Assembly (NCBI GenBank): GCA_037953625.1
Contig: CM075649.1
Location: forward strand, 98,151,290-98,215,289
Direction of reading: 5' to 3'
DNA length: 64,000 bases
DNA from: Crotalaria pallida
Taxonomy: Eukaryota; Streptophyta; Magnoliopsida; Fabales; Fabaceae
In this document: piece after piece, positions 32,385 through 43,420 of the stretch
Numbering within the stretch: the first letter of the stretch is position 1
How the letters are laid out: every line of letters starts with the position of its first letter
Made by a program: the position numbers and the translations under genes
The notes under the pieces: generated by a model
Database searches by the model: none
The model's input: the letters and a program-made list of their open reading frames with translations, nothing else
Told to the model about the DNA's origin: nothing

Positions 32385-33132
32385 CTAAGTGTGACACCCT
32401 TTCTCCCCAAGAGATAAATACTATAATAATTAAGTATTTCTTGGAAAATATATGGACTTGTTATTGTATAGAAAATGTGAGAATAAAATTTTTCCTTTAA
32501 AGCGGGTGCACAAACCAACACTTGGAATTCTTGGAGAAGAAGTTCTATATTGTTTCAAACCGTTGAATTGGATTCGGCGATTTCGAAAACCTTTTCACAA
32601 GCTGAATAGCATTCGCAATTGAAATTGTATTTATATGATAGAAAGCAAAGGAAGCTATTCATTCTTTTCGTTTTGTAAAACTGATGTCATCTAATCCTTT
32701 TTACAGCCGATCTCTTAAGAAAGATTAAATCAGAGTAAGCGGAAATTATAGGACTATGCATCTAATAGAAATATACACATAGGTTATATATATATATATA
32801 TATATATATGTGAAAATAGTCATGAGTACATAGTCCCAGTAACAAAGTCTCCAAGATCCAAACAAGTCCATAACAGATCTACATCATAGTGTAACCATAG
32901 CCCTAGAGTACTCAAAAGTATATCTACAAAATATATACATAGCAAAATATGGACTCTAGAGGTGGTCGCGTAGATCTGGCAGCATCATCAGTAGTAGTAG
33001 TAGTGATAGTAGTAGTCTCCAAGAAGCACAAGGTAACAGCATCATCATCAACACAGCAGCAGCAGCAAAATCTCCTCCACAGCATCCCCACACCGGATCC
33101 TCTGATCCTCATCATATACCATATGCGCATAC

Positions 33133-33603
33133 CTAGGGATCGTCATCCCTCCAATCACTCCCAGTAGAATGCACGACAGGCTCGCCTCCGCTCTCGTCCT
33201 CCACTGGATCCTCCTCGATCTCATCCGATGGAGAGTGTACCCTACCACTGGGTACGGGGTCAGGTGATGGTGAGACCCTGACTGGGCTCCTCGGATCAGA
33301 AGGGGGAGTCTCCTCGCGAACGACTCTCGGAGTAAAAGGGTGTGAGCGGGTAGGTCGAAAACGAAAATTGTGATAAGAGCGAGCTGGTCGCGTGGGAGGT
33401 GGTCCATGATATGTGTAAAACGGGGGTACGTGCATAGTGTATATGATGGGAATCCTAAATCTACGAGGACGAAATCGAATCAACGGGGTCGGATGGTAGA
33501 AGGTGATCTCCACCTCTCCCTCGAACACCGCGCGATGGTCCTCATAGATCCATGTGCCACTAGGAAGTGGCTGGATCTCGATGCAAGCGATGTAACGAGA
33601 CAT
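33133..33603 (-). CDS. LTR-encoded conserved ORF of gypsy A, right copy
   Basis: This frame of about 156 codons is equivalent to the one at 19112-19591, starting at the ATG at 33603-33601. It retains CIEIQPLPSGTW, RPRRFRIPIIYTMHVPPFY, GPPPTRPARSYH and EIEEDPVEDESGG. It has extra residues (HSPSDE) before the acidic stretch and ends earlier (WRDDDP). As part of the 5' LTR it would lie in the transcribed leader before gag. Both LTR copies being open argues against pure chance; the function is unknown. Confidence 0.6.
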   Translation of the reverse strand: MSRYIACIEIQPLPSGTWIYEDHRAVFEGEVEITFYHPTPLIRFRPRRFRIPIIYTMHVPPFYTYHGPPPTRPARSYHNFRFRPTRSHPFTPRVVREETPPSDPRSPVRVSPSPDPVPSGRVHSPSDEIEEDPVEDESGGEPVVHSTGSDWRDDDP

Positions 33604-33996
33604 CACCTACAAGGGCAAAGGGGTAAGCATTTCTATACACATAATCAACAGAGTATAAATATGTACAATATGAATATGTATGTATGTGACAAAGAACAAC
33701 AATCACATTTAGCATATAGCATTTATTGGATGCAAATAGGATGTTCATACTTCTTTCACTTATCACGTTAAATTTATATGAGTAGCATGATGCATGATTT
33801 TAGCTCTCAAGCCTATCTCCATCAAACTATATCACTCCCTGACGTTGTTAAAAACTATTATCAAAAAGGACCGTCACCAAACGATATCCTTATATTAATC
33901 AATTTCTTTTAAGTCCATACCCCTTGGATTATCGTTGTTAAATCCCTAACCAATTATGTCAGAATTGGAAATGGTGTTTTTCAGGTTCTGTGTGAA

Positions 33997-34322
33997 TTAC
34001 TCGAGTATATTTCATCACACTCGAGTGTTCTTCAACTTTTCCAGATTACTCGAGTGTTCCTCAAGATACTCGAGTGTTCATGACTTTCTGAGGATTTGGG
34101 TTTCAGATTCATAAAATACTCGAGTAGTTCATGGGTACTCGAGTGGCTCATCATGAATTCCAGAATACTCGAGTCACCCCTGCATTACTCGAGTGGTATG
34201 CCTTAACATGTCCTCAGGTATTACTCGATACTCGAGTACGGGGCTTGATACTCGAGTGTTCTTTCTCAAAATACTTTGTTTTATTAACATTTTACTCGAG
34301 TATCCAACCCACTACTCGAGTG
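33997..34322 (-). repeat. ACTCGAGT cluster in right gypsy A LTR
   Basis: The same array as at 20318-20646, with about a dozen ACTCGAGT palindromes, some restored or changed by single bases (ACTCGAGTG here where the left copy has ACTCGAATG). Confidence 0.75.
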
Positions 34323-35652
34323 TTTTAGTGCAGAACATACTGAAATCTTATTTTTAACACACCATTTTCAGTTCTACCAATTTCCAGTCCAATCCAGGGA
34401 TCAACAAGGTTCACATATCATATAATGGACATATTACAACACTCATTTCATATCAAATAACAGATTTGATAGAGAATCATTCATTAATGCATAAAATACA
34501 CAATTTGGCAACTCAACACCTCAAATTGCAAAATAAGCATCACCCTCATAAAATAATGATCATTTAAGCTTGCATGCATCATTATAAACTTGCTCCAAAC
34601 AACCAGAGAGCAAAGCTTGGTCTCCAAACCAAAGTTTCTATTCAAACTAAGCCCTTAGAGCCTCTTGGTGGCTCTCTAATACAATGAATGGAATTTAAAC
34701 TCTATCTAGTGTAAAAAATTACTTCCCCTTACCTCTCAGACGTGAATCAATCAAAGAATTTCCAAAGAAGAGCTTTCCAACCCCAGAAACCACTTTAAGC
34801 TTCACATGCAGAGCAGTTTGAGTGCACCACCAAGATTGAATTGGTTCACACATGAAACAGAGATATAAATTGGGGATTTTAGATTTTCTAGACTCTATGC
34901 AACATATACCAACTAGAGAAATCGAATTTGGGACTCAGAGACTCGTGAGCTTACCAGAAATCGAAATCGAAGTAAACTCCAGACAACAGCTTGACCAAGA
35001 ACAGCTCCACTTCCAAACCTTGAATCTTCCACTACACTCACTCAATCCTCACAATTTTGGTGTTTATACAAAGCTTGTGATGTGAGCTTTGTATTAGTGT
35101 ATGGTGTGTAGCTCAAATCAACTCACAGAGGACGAATCAAGAGAAACAAGTTCAGAACCCTAACTTCTCAACCAACTTCGAATTTGACCAAGAGCTTCAA
35201 CAAATCGGTGTTGATAGGCTTAAATAGAGTGGGAAGATGCTCATGCACATCGACACGAATGCCTTGAGGTGTTGGGGATGGAGTATTCGTGGCATGAAGA
35301 GGAAATCGTTGATGGTGACTCACCCAACGCACTAACTCGTGCAACTCTGACCAGAATACTCGAGTATTCAGAATAATACTCGAGTATTTTGCCCAGTTTT
35401 TGGAAAATAATTATTTTATTTACTTTCCCTCCAAAACCTTTCCTATATTTGTTTCTAGGTCCCAACCCAGGGACTAATATGCAAAATACTCATTTCATGC
35501 ATTATTATATTTATTAAATCCATACACACACATTTACTAACTACATAAACACGTATTTTAATCAAGGATTAATATAGAAATCATTAATTATAATTAATTT
35601 ATAATTAACATTTCCTTAATCGGGGATTAAAATTTTGGGGTGTTACATAGCA

Positions 35653-38067
35653 GGCAGGCATATTACTGATAACGCACTTATAGCTTTTGAATGCTTCCAT
35701 TGGATGAAAAAAAAAGGGAAGATGGGTACAATGGCTCTAAAATTGGATATGTCAAAGGCCTATGACAGAATTGAATGGTGTTTTCTCAGGAATGTTTTAT
35801 CTTCCATGTGCTTTCCAGGTACCTTTATTAATCTTATTATAAAATGTGTTTCTACTGTTTCATATAAGATAATGTTTAATGGAATACCTGGTAAAACTTT
35901 CTTGCCAACTAGAGGCCTTAGACAAGGTGATCCTATTTCTCCGTACCTGTTTATCTTATGTACTGAAACTTTGTCCAGTATGCTTAACAAGGGTGTCACA
36001 GATAACAGAATTCATGGCATTAAAGTTGCGCGTTCCGCCCCAGTTATTTCACACTTGTTGTTTGCAGATGATAGCCTACTTTTTTCCAGAGCCACTTTGG
36101 AAGAGGCATCTTTCATCATGTCTATTCTTGATCAGTATCAACTCGTCTCGGGCCAAAAGATTAACTTGGAAAAATCAGAAGTCTCCTTTAGTCGAAATGT
36201 GCTTGAAGATACGCAAAATTTGATCCGTGAAAGGATGGGTGTAAAGACTGTTGACTCTCATTCCAGGTATCTTGGCCTCCCAACAGTGATTGGAAAATCA
36301 AAGAAATTGATCTTTGCAGCAATCCAAGACAGAGTCTGGAAGAAGCTTAAAGGGTGGAAGGAGAAAACCTTATCTAGAGCTGGTAAGGAAGTTCTTATCA
36401 AATCCATTGCTCAAGCCATCCCAACCTACATTATGTCTTGTTTTACACTTCCAATGGCTACCTGCAATGATATTGAGGCCATGTTAAGGAAGTTTTGGTG
36501 GGGGCATTCAGAGAATGAAAGGAAAATCCACTGGATCTCTTGGAATAAAATGTGCAGGTCAAAACATAGTGGTGGTTTGGGATTTAGAGACATAGCTTTG
36601 TTCAATCAAGCGATTCTAGCTAAGAATGTGTGGAGGCTTCATTCTAACCCGAATCTTTTAATTGCACGTGTTCTAAAGGCCAGATATTTTCCAAGAGGTA
36701 CATTACTTAATGCAACACTGGGTTATTCTCCTAGTTATACTTGGAGAAGTTTATGGAACTGTAGGTTTGTTGTCAAAGAAGGATGCTTTTGGAGCATAGG
36801 TAATGGCTCAACAGTAAAGATTTGGGAGGATAGATGGCTGCCACCACCAGGGTGTTCTACTTTTCTATCACCAGTATCCAACACTGCCCCCAATGCATTG
36901 GTGGAGATCCTTATTATGCCTCAAACGAGAAGTTGGAATATGGAGCTGATTGATGCTTGTTTCATACCTGAGGAAGCCTCTAGAATCAAAAGCATAACAT
37001 TGAGCTGGAGTTCTGAGAGCGATCATCTTGTTTGGCCGTATACAATTGATGGGCATGTTACTGTCAAAAGTGCTTACTGCTGGCTTGAACAACAGCGTAC
37101 AAGACTTTGGAAAAAGCTGTGGAAGACTGATGTGCAAATGAAGATCAAGAACCTCATCTGGAGATTGCTTAATAATGGACTACCGACTAGAGAGAAACTT
37201 GTATGCAGAGGATTTATTATTCCAATTGATTGCCCTTTATGTGAAAAAGATGTTGAAACATTGGATCATTTGTTTCTCCATTGTGATGCTGTTCAACCAA
37301 TCTGGTTTGCATCCCCTTTGGGCATTCGGATACAAACAGATATGCATATTCAAGATTGGCTGGCGGATTTGATAGTCACTGCTGATGATGATATAGTAGC
37401 TAGCATCTTTGGTATCTGCTGGAGTATTTGGAAAGGCCGTAACGATTTGATTTATAAGCAAAAACCTTTTCAGCAAATCTCTACTATGGCAATGGGTATC
37501 TCAATGATAACAGATTACTGTAATGTCTCTAAGATACAAGTGAGTACAAGTGCAGGTAGTACGAATATGCAGCATTCTGGTTCGTGGGAGGCTCCACCCA
37601 CTAGTTGGGTTTCGCTTAATACAGATGCTGCGTGTCCTGTGAATGGTGGTACGGGACTCGGTGCGCTGGTTCGGGATTGTGAAGGCTCTATTGTTGTTGC
37701 TATAAGTAAATTACTTGAACCGACGTATGACCCCTTGGTGGCGGAGGCTCTAGCTTTTAGATGGGGTTTGAAGCATGCTGTTGATTGTGGAAGCAAGAGA
37801 GTAGCTTGCTATACAGATTCTCTGGTCCTATGCAGAGCACTAAGTATGGATGTTGCAAAGGTCCCATATGCTATTGAGGCCATTGTCTATGATTGCCATG
37901 CAATTTTAAGGCAAACAGATGATTTTAGTGTAGCACATGTACCTAGAGGGTTGAACAATCCAGCTCATTTATTAACTGTGGGTGCTGTTGATTTCCCAAA
38001 TGGTATTTGGAGTATGAATGCTCCTTCCCATGTTCTTAAGGCAGCATTTGCTGACCTGTTAAGTTAA
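35653..38067 (+). pseudogene. LINE ORF2, part 3: reverse transcriptase, zf-RVT and RNase H
   Basis: A long open frame resumes LINE ORF2 after gypsy A. It carries the RT core: LDMSKAYDRIEW, GLRQGDPISPYLFIL and LLFADDSLLF with the FADD catalytic pair. SRYLGLPTVIGKSKK and the GGLGFRD...FNQAILAKNVWR segment follow. Then comes the zinc-binding zf-RVT domain (CPLCEKDVETLDHLFLHC). The C-terminal RNase H-like domain has LNTDAACPVNGGTGLG, AEALAFRWGLKHA, CYTDSLVLCRAL and HVPRGLNNPAH. RNase H at this position is typical of many plant L1 elements. The frame is open for about 800 codons; the element is dead because of damage upstream. An A-run follows. Confidence 0.93.
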
Positions 38068-38249
38068 TAAAATTCGCTTTCCCTCAAAAAAAAATAATTA
38101 AAGAAAGAGAGAAGGTATTGTTAGGAAAAAACACATAATTAGTTTATTAAAAATCAAAATAAGCATTCCATTTTTTTAAGGGTTTTTTTTTGAAATAGGA
38201 CATACTGTAAAGAAGAACCGAGGGAGTAAATAACTAAATACTACTATTA

Positions 38250-38277
38250 CTAGTTATAAGTCCGTGCGTTGCACGGG
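38250..38277 (-). mobile_element. Helitron-like 3' terminus
   Basis: The minus strand reads CCGTGCAACGCACGG (6-bp stem, 3-nt loop), eight or nine bases, then CTAG followed by T. This matches the Helitron 3' end rule of a short hairpin just before CTRR. The element would extend rightward on the plus strand. I could not identify the 5' TC end, and no Rep/helicase frame is visible. Confidence 0.5.
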
Positions 38278-38563
38278 TTTGTGTTGAACATGTACTTTTG
38301 GCACTTTTACTGTAATATTCAATGTAGACATGTACTATAATGAAAATGAATAAGCTTTTTTGAACGTGAATAAGTTGAGTTATTTTAATTACTTGAGTTC
38401 GATCCGAAGATGATATATATTTTTAAAAATTCTCCAATAATTAATTTTGGGGTTTTAAATAGATACGAGTAATTACCAATAGGAGGTAAATAATTAATTG
38501 CTATTGAAAATCAGTATTATAAATTGATATGTGCTTTTATCAACAATTCCAAATATTAAAGTG

Positions 38564-38594
<31 letters not shown>

Positions 38595-38965
38595 ATTACA
38601 TTTATAATTTTTTTATGACTGTTGCTATTGGAAATTGGTATAATCAACAACCGTATTGAAAATTGATATGTAATCTTATAAATATGAGAAGAAAATTATA
38701 AAAATAATCTTATATTAAAAAAAATAAACAATGGTATATGATATGATCTTATCAATACGAGGTTCTAATCAAGGATTCCAAATATTAAAATGTTTAATTT
38801 ACGGGTTTTTTAAATGTTGAATTAATGATTAATATCAAATTGACTATATTAGAAGTTGCTTATATTAGAACTTCCCAAATTGTTGTACTATAGCCGTTTA
38901 AATTATATTATTGCGGCTCATCTAAATATATATTGGTTTTAATTATCAAATTGTGATTCATCTAT

Positions 38966-39240
38966 GCATTAATTACATATATCCATTATATCCATTTTAA
39001 TTTTTAAATATTAGTTATATCCATGTTAATTCTTAAAGTGTTGCTCATCTTTTACAGCCCCCCTTTTTTTTGCATTAATTACATATATTCCTAATATCCA
39101 TTTTATTATGTAAATATCATTTATATTTTAATTCTTAAAGTGTTGATCATATGTTAGGCTCATCTTTTAATTTATTTTTTTTGCATTAATTACCTATATC
39201 CATTATATTCGTTTTATTTTTTTAACATCCGTGATATCCA
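38966..39240. repeat. Imperfect tandem repeat, period about 108 bp
   Basis: GCATTAATTAC begins units at 38966, 39073 and 39183. Each unit continues with ATATCCATTTTA and TTCTTAAAGTGTTG-like phrases, and the third is partial. Confidence 0.6.
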
Positions 39241-40436
39241 TTGTAATTGTTTAAAATAAAATTTTAATTATACAATAAAATTTTTAAAATAATCTTATAT
39301 AATTAATTGTTATTTAAATTGCTAATAATAATAATAATGAAATAATTATCAAATGGAGGTTACATATTTTTAAAATGGAAAGACAAAAAAATTATAATGA
39401 CTTATCGTATAAGTGTTATGGTAGAGGAATAATCATTACACATGGTATCAACGAGTGTGCTAAATTTAAGCAAAGCCAATGGCAATGGACATCAAATTGG
39501 AAAAGGGAGTGTAATGGTAATAAATTTTCATTTCAAAAGTTAAAGGCTAACATCTTAGTATTGTAACGGATGAGTACACTATGTGGTGACATGCAGTAAA
39601 ATAGAGAAAATGTGAATAAGCTTTTTTGAACGTGAATAGGTTGAGTTATTTTAATTACTTGAGTTCGATCCGAAGATGATATATATTTTTAAAAATTATC
39701 TAATAATTAATTTTGGGGGTTTAAATAATGTTGTGAAAAATATGAGTAATTAACATAGGGGGTAAATAATTAATTGCTATTGGAAATCAATATTATAAAT
39801 TGATATGTGTGACACCCTTGTTTTACATCTTGAAAATAATAAATATTTCCAAATATAGAATACTTGCTATCAAAAATTTGGTCTAGAAAATTTTTCCTTT
39901 TATACTTGCTCAATTGTAAACATCTTTAACCTTGACGAATAATTTGAATTCGGCTTTATAATACCTTAACTTACAAAAATCTCTCGAGACAACGCCTTTT
40001 TAATATAATAAAACATATCCGTAGCGTTGATTAAAAACATATTAATTGTCTCTTGAGTCAATCAGATTTGTAACATGTAAACTTATTTGTCGAATCCTTT
40101 TTAACCAAAATCAGAGTATGTGGAAGTAAAAATAATACATGTGGGGCACTGCTGAGGTAAAAGATCATATAGATATATATGTCATAAGATAAAACACCCC
40201 CACCAGTATCAAGTAGCAAGTAACATAGTCTAGATAGCAAGTTTTTGGTAAAACATATACATAATCAGCTGCTCAAAAATAAACCTCACTCTAAGACCTC
40301 TCAAAATATGTACAATATATAACAAGATCAAAATAGAAGTCCCAGAGCAGGTCATCCATGTCCTCAATAGCTGCTCCGATCCTCTGCAGCTCTATCCCTA
40401 GACCTAGGATCCAAAACATCTATGCTATGCAAGCTC

Positions 40437-40910
40437 CTAGGAACCAGCAGGTCCACCTCTAGCAGAAACAGTAGGCTCGACAGGCACCTTCTCCTCGTCC
40501 TCATCCTCCACGGGATCCTCCTTGACCTTGTCTGACTGTGCAGAGACCCCACCACTGGGTCTAGGATCTGCAGAAGCAGTCCTCTCAAAATCAACCGGAC
40601 CAGGAGAAGCAGTCTCCTCCGTAACAACTCTATGTAATGAGGGATGAGTACGAGTAGCAGATCTAAAATGAAAACTATGAAATCGACGCACTGGTCAAGC
40701 CGGGGGTGGTCCTCTATATGAGTAAAAGGGTGGAACATGCATAGTATAGACTAAAGGGATCCTAAACCTACGAGGTCGCACCCGAACCAGAGGGTTAGGG
40801 TGGTAGAGAGTAATCTCCACCTCCCCCTCAAAGGTGGCTCAGTGCTCCTCGTACGTCCATATACCACCAGGGATAGGGCGTATCTCGATGCAGGCTAGGT
40901 ATCTGGCCAT
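40437..40910 (-). pseudogene. LTR-encoded ORF of gypsy B, left copy with two stops
   Basis: In the same position as in gypsy A. The ATG at 40910-40908 again has a GGTGATG context. Matching blocks include CIEIRPIPGG, YHPNPLVRVRPRRFRIPLVY, MHVPPFYSYRGPPPA and EDPVEDEDEE. Two stops (TGA at 40841-40839 and 40697-40695) replace CGA codons; the right LTR still has CGA at both places. The C-terminus differs from gypsy A (VSARGGPAGS). Conservation at protein level across two families suggests it was once translated. Confidence 0.6.
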
Positions 40911-41103
40911 CACCTAAACAGGGCATAGGGAGTAAGTATACACATATACATAATCAATAAAGACTAAAATTCCAAACACAAGTATATCATGGACAGACAA
41001 TAATGCAAGTACATATGAGCATACCAATTTTCAACATTATATCTCTTATAATGCAAGTGGCATGATGTATGATTTCTATCCACAACTGAGGCCTCCGACA
41101 CTA

Positions 41104-41342
41104 GTCCATCTTGGACGTCCATCCAATACACCAATGTGTTCCCAGAACACTACCATACGTTCTGGGAACGTATGGCAAACCATACTTGGAAAAACAAACA
41201 TCACTCCCAGAGTGTGTATCACGTTCCCGGAACGCATAAAAACCATGTCCCAAACACTGGCCACATTCCCAGAATGTGTCATCAAGTAGGTTACACAAAT
41301 TTGGTACTCCCGGAGTACCCTCCTCATATTCCCGGAATATGA
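41104..41342 (-). repeat. Array of hairpins with shared TCCCRGA core in gypsy B LTR
   Basis: Perfect inverted repeats with different arms share the centre TC-CCR-GA or its complement: GTGTTC/GAACAC (41136-41150), CCATACGTTC/GAACGTATGG (41153-41175, loop TGG), CACTC/GAGTG (41202-41214), CGTTC/GAACG (41222-41234), CACATTC/GAATGTG (41262-41278), GGTACTC/GAGTACC (41303-41319) and TCATATTC/GAATATGA (41324-41342). A leading GTCC/GGAC (41104-41116) has another loop. The array lies upstream of the LTR ORF, as in gypsy A. Confidence 0.75.
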
Positions 41343-41602
41343 TAATCGTTTCTTACCAACCTATTTTCCATCCTCTATGCATGAATGCACAATTACTAAG
41401 GTTGGTTTTTATCTTTGGTTTAATTATTGTGATTTAGAGATATCTCAAATTCTCTTTTGAATGATTAATTTGAGGTATAATCTTTGGCATAAAAATTCAT
41501 CCATGAATTAATTTAAAAACATGCCATTAGACTTGGATTGGGAAAAACTTAACCAATGGTATCAAAATTTTCACTTAAAAGACTTAACTTTTATTTTTCA
41601 GT

Positions 41603-42026
41603 TTCAGGTACTAACCGGTTACAGTCTCAGGCTAACCGGTTAGAATTACAGACCTGAACCTACTAACCATTGAAATTCAGGAAACCTTTTTCTTGAATTC
41701 TCTATCCAATCCATAAACAAGGTTTCAACATTGTTATATACCTCAAATCCCACTGATTTCATCATTCAAAAGTCTAAATCACAGTCCAATTCCAATTTAG
41801 CATAATTTCCTCTTGAAATTATCTTATAACATTAAGACATTGACTCATCAATTACAATCTGAAACAAACAGTGTTCATTAACATATTTTTAGATTGATTT
41901 CTAATGAAATTAGAGTATAGACTTGAGTGAAAATGGTAAGAACACAAGGCCAATTTCAGAAATTCATTTTCTTTGAAAACTGACAGTATCTAACCGGTTA
42001 CAAAATTCGAATAACCCGTTAGATTA
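41603..42026 (-). repeat. AACCGGTT palindromes in gypsy B LTR
   Basis: CTAACCGGTTAC and CTAACCGGTTAG (about 41609-41643), CTAACCGGTTAC (about 41994-42004) and a mutated copy AACCCGTTAG (about 42012). Two further copies lie upstream of the TATA box in element sense at about 43070-43100 (right LTR 49273-49303). Confidence 0.7.
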
Positions 42027-43066
42027 TGCAGAGTGTACACTGAAAAGTGAGGTTTTGCATACCATTTTTTCCAATACTCAAATCTACCCAATTTCAACAA
42101 TCAATAGAGTTCACATACCTTAATATAAACATGTTCAACCACAGAAACATATTTCATTTGCATGCATTCAATTTAAAGTATCAAATTGCATATAAATCAA
42201 CATAAACACAACTTGATACCACAAAACTCATAATAAGCATTTAGATTATGATTCAATCATCAAAATCACTTGCATGCAGATTGTCAAACTTGCTCAAAAA
42301 GAATTGAGCCACAGAAATGGCCTCCAAGCCTTTTAACCTATTCACATAATGCCCTTTTGAGTCTTTGTTGACTCAAATCCTAAAACACATGATTTTAGTC
42401 TCAATATAGTATAAGGTAAACTTCTCCCATACCTTTAGTTCGTATTTGATGAGTGAAATCACTGACTTTCACAATAAATTCACCAGAACCTCAACTCTGT
42501 CCTCTGCCAACACAGGTTCAACTGGGTTCAAAAACCAAAGATTTTGGTGCATGAAAAGGTCATATAATTTTGGGAAAATGGTTAGGACTTGTTGTATGGA
42601 ACATGCACTAAAGAAACAAAGTGGTTTGAGATCCAAAGAATGTTTGGGCTTACCTAAATTGAAGCTCAAAGACAGCTCCACGAAAACAGACACAGTGTTA
42701 ACAGTTTCAAAGCTTCAACTTCTTGGATTGATTTCTCCTTGCTCAAGATCTCTCAACTCACTAATTTTATGTCAATACAAAGCCCTTGATTCAAGCTTTG
42801 TGAAGGTGTATCACTCACACTCCAACACTCAGAAACGAAGAAGAATCACAGAGATGAACTTAAGAACCCTAAATAACAGAGTTTCAGCACTTCACCCAGA
42901 AATCAACCCAATTTCATCAACAACTCAGGTTTATATAGAGAGATTAGGTTTGCATGCACGAGGACGCGTGTTTTCCACTAATCCTGGGCTGATTTCGTGG
43001 CGAATTCGTGGATTAATCAAGTGATTACTCATCAAAACGCACTAACCCAGTTTCTGGGTTCATCGT
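42027..43066 (-). other. Gypsy B LTR segment around the TATA box, no gene
   Basis: It holds the TATA-like site at about 42930 and the start of the leader. A 192-codon plus-strand ORF at 42446-43024 is antisense to the element and has no motif. Confidence 0.5.
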
Positions 43067-43377
43067 GTAACCGGTTACAGGGCATTACTAACCGGTTAGG
43101 TCAGTGCAAAATTTAAAAATTAACACTTTTAAAACCTTTCCCACCAAGAACTTTTCTAATATTACATTCAGGTCCCCACCCAAGGACTAAAATGCAATAT
43201 CTATATTTTTGTATATAATTATCATATAAAAATACCTTCACCTATTTCTATATGTCAAAACTAATTAAATACAAAACATAAACTTGGAAAATTTATATAA
43301 ATTAATAATAATAAAATTTATATTTATTTATTATTAATTTCCTTATTATCCGGGAGACGAAAATTAGGGGTGTTACA

Positions 43378-43420
43378 CTACTCCCCCACTTAAAAGGAAT
43401 TTCGTCCCCGAAATTCTAGC
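43378..43420 (-). other. PPT and pre-PPT hairpin of gypsy B
   Basis: On the minus strand: hairpin GAATTTCG/CGAAATTC (43397-43416), then GTGGGGGAGTAG next to the LTR. Confidence 0.85.

Larger units (their letters stand above)
18416..35647 (-). mobile_element. Gypsy A: Tekay/Del-type chromovirus LTR retrotransposon
   Basis: A Ty3/gypsy element on the minus strand. Its target duplication TAGCA lies at 18411-18415 and 35648-35652, inside the LINE reverse transcriptase. LTRs are about 3.3-3.6 kb. The order in element sense is LTR, iMet primer site, gag, protease, reverse transcriptase, RNase H, integrase, chromodomain, PPT, LTR. The chromodomain and long LTRs place it in the Tekay/Del chromovirus group. 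Two CGA-to-TGA stops and a nested copia element in gag disable it. The right LTR (32390-35647) is the 5' LTR. Confidence 0.93.
32390..35647 (-). repeat. 5' LTR of gypsy A (shorter version)
   Basis: 3258 bp. It lacks the hairpin-array segment found at 19836-20180 and has a weakened TATA box (CTATTTAAGC at 35219-35228). It retains the ACTCGAGT cluster and the LTR ORF. Confidence 0.93.
2200..38092 (+). mobile_element. L1-type LINE, split by three insertions
   Basis: This is a non-LTR retrotransposon in plus orientation. Its pieces are about 2200-4896, 13164-13444, 18409-18415 and 35653-38092, about 5.4 kb in all. It ends in an A-run (38086-38094). A 13/14-bp target duplication flanks it: AATAATTAGAGAAA at 2186-2199 and AATAATTAAAGAAA at 38093-38106. 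Gene order is ORF1 (zinc knuckle), endonuclease, reverse transcriptase, zinc-binding RVT segment and RNase H, as in plant L1-clade elements. It is interrupted by the gag-only LTR element, a CACTA element and gypsy A, each with an exact target duplication. Stops and frameshifts make it inactive. Confidence 0.9.
2040..38226. mobile_element. Stowaway-like MITE split by LINE insertion
   Basis: The left end reads TACTTCCTCGGTTCCTTATT from 2038. The reverse complement of the right end (up to 38228) reads TACTCCCTCGGTTCTTC. Both start at a TA dinucleotide, and a GTC run follows about 24 bp in. Left and right halves (about 2040-2199 and 38107-38226) together give about 280 bp, a normal Stowaway size. 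Everything between is the LINE and its passengers. The paired termini are seen directly; the assignment as one split MITE is inference. Confidence 0.7.
38229..39807. other. AT-rich region with Helitron-like end and repeats
   Basis: No gene is supported. A direct repeat of about 195 bp (GAATAAGCTTTTTTGAACGTG start) lies at about 38342-38535 and 39606-39807. The ORF at 39375-39566 has no motif. Confidence 0.6.
39808..43377 (-). repeat. 3' LTR of gypsy B
   Basis: 3570 bp, TGTGACACCC to GGTGTTACA. In element sense it has AACCGGTT palindromes, a TATA box (minus-strand CTATATAAACC at about 42930-42941), more AACCGGTT copies, the hairpin array and a decayed copy of the LTR ORF. Confidence 0.92.

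Noticed and set aside
32949..33771. Plus-strand ORFs over the right gypsy A LTR
   Set aside because: Opposite to the conserved LTR ORF and lacking conserved positions between gypsy A and B.
42446..43024. 192-codon ORF in gypsy B LTR on the plus strand
   Set aside because: Antisense to the element and spanning its TATA box; no domain and no counterpart open in gypsy A.
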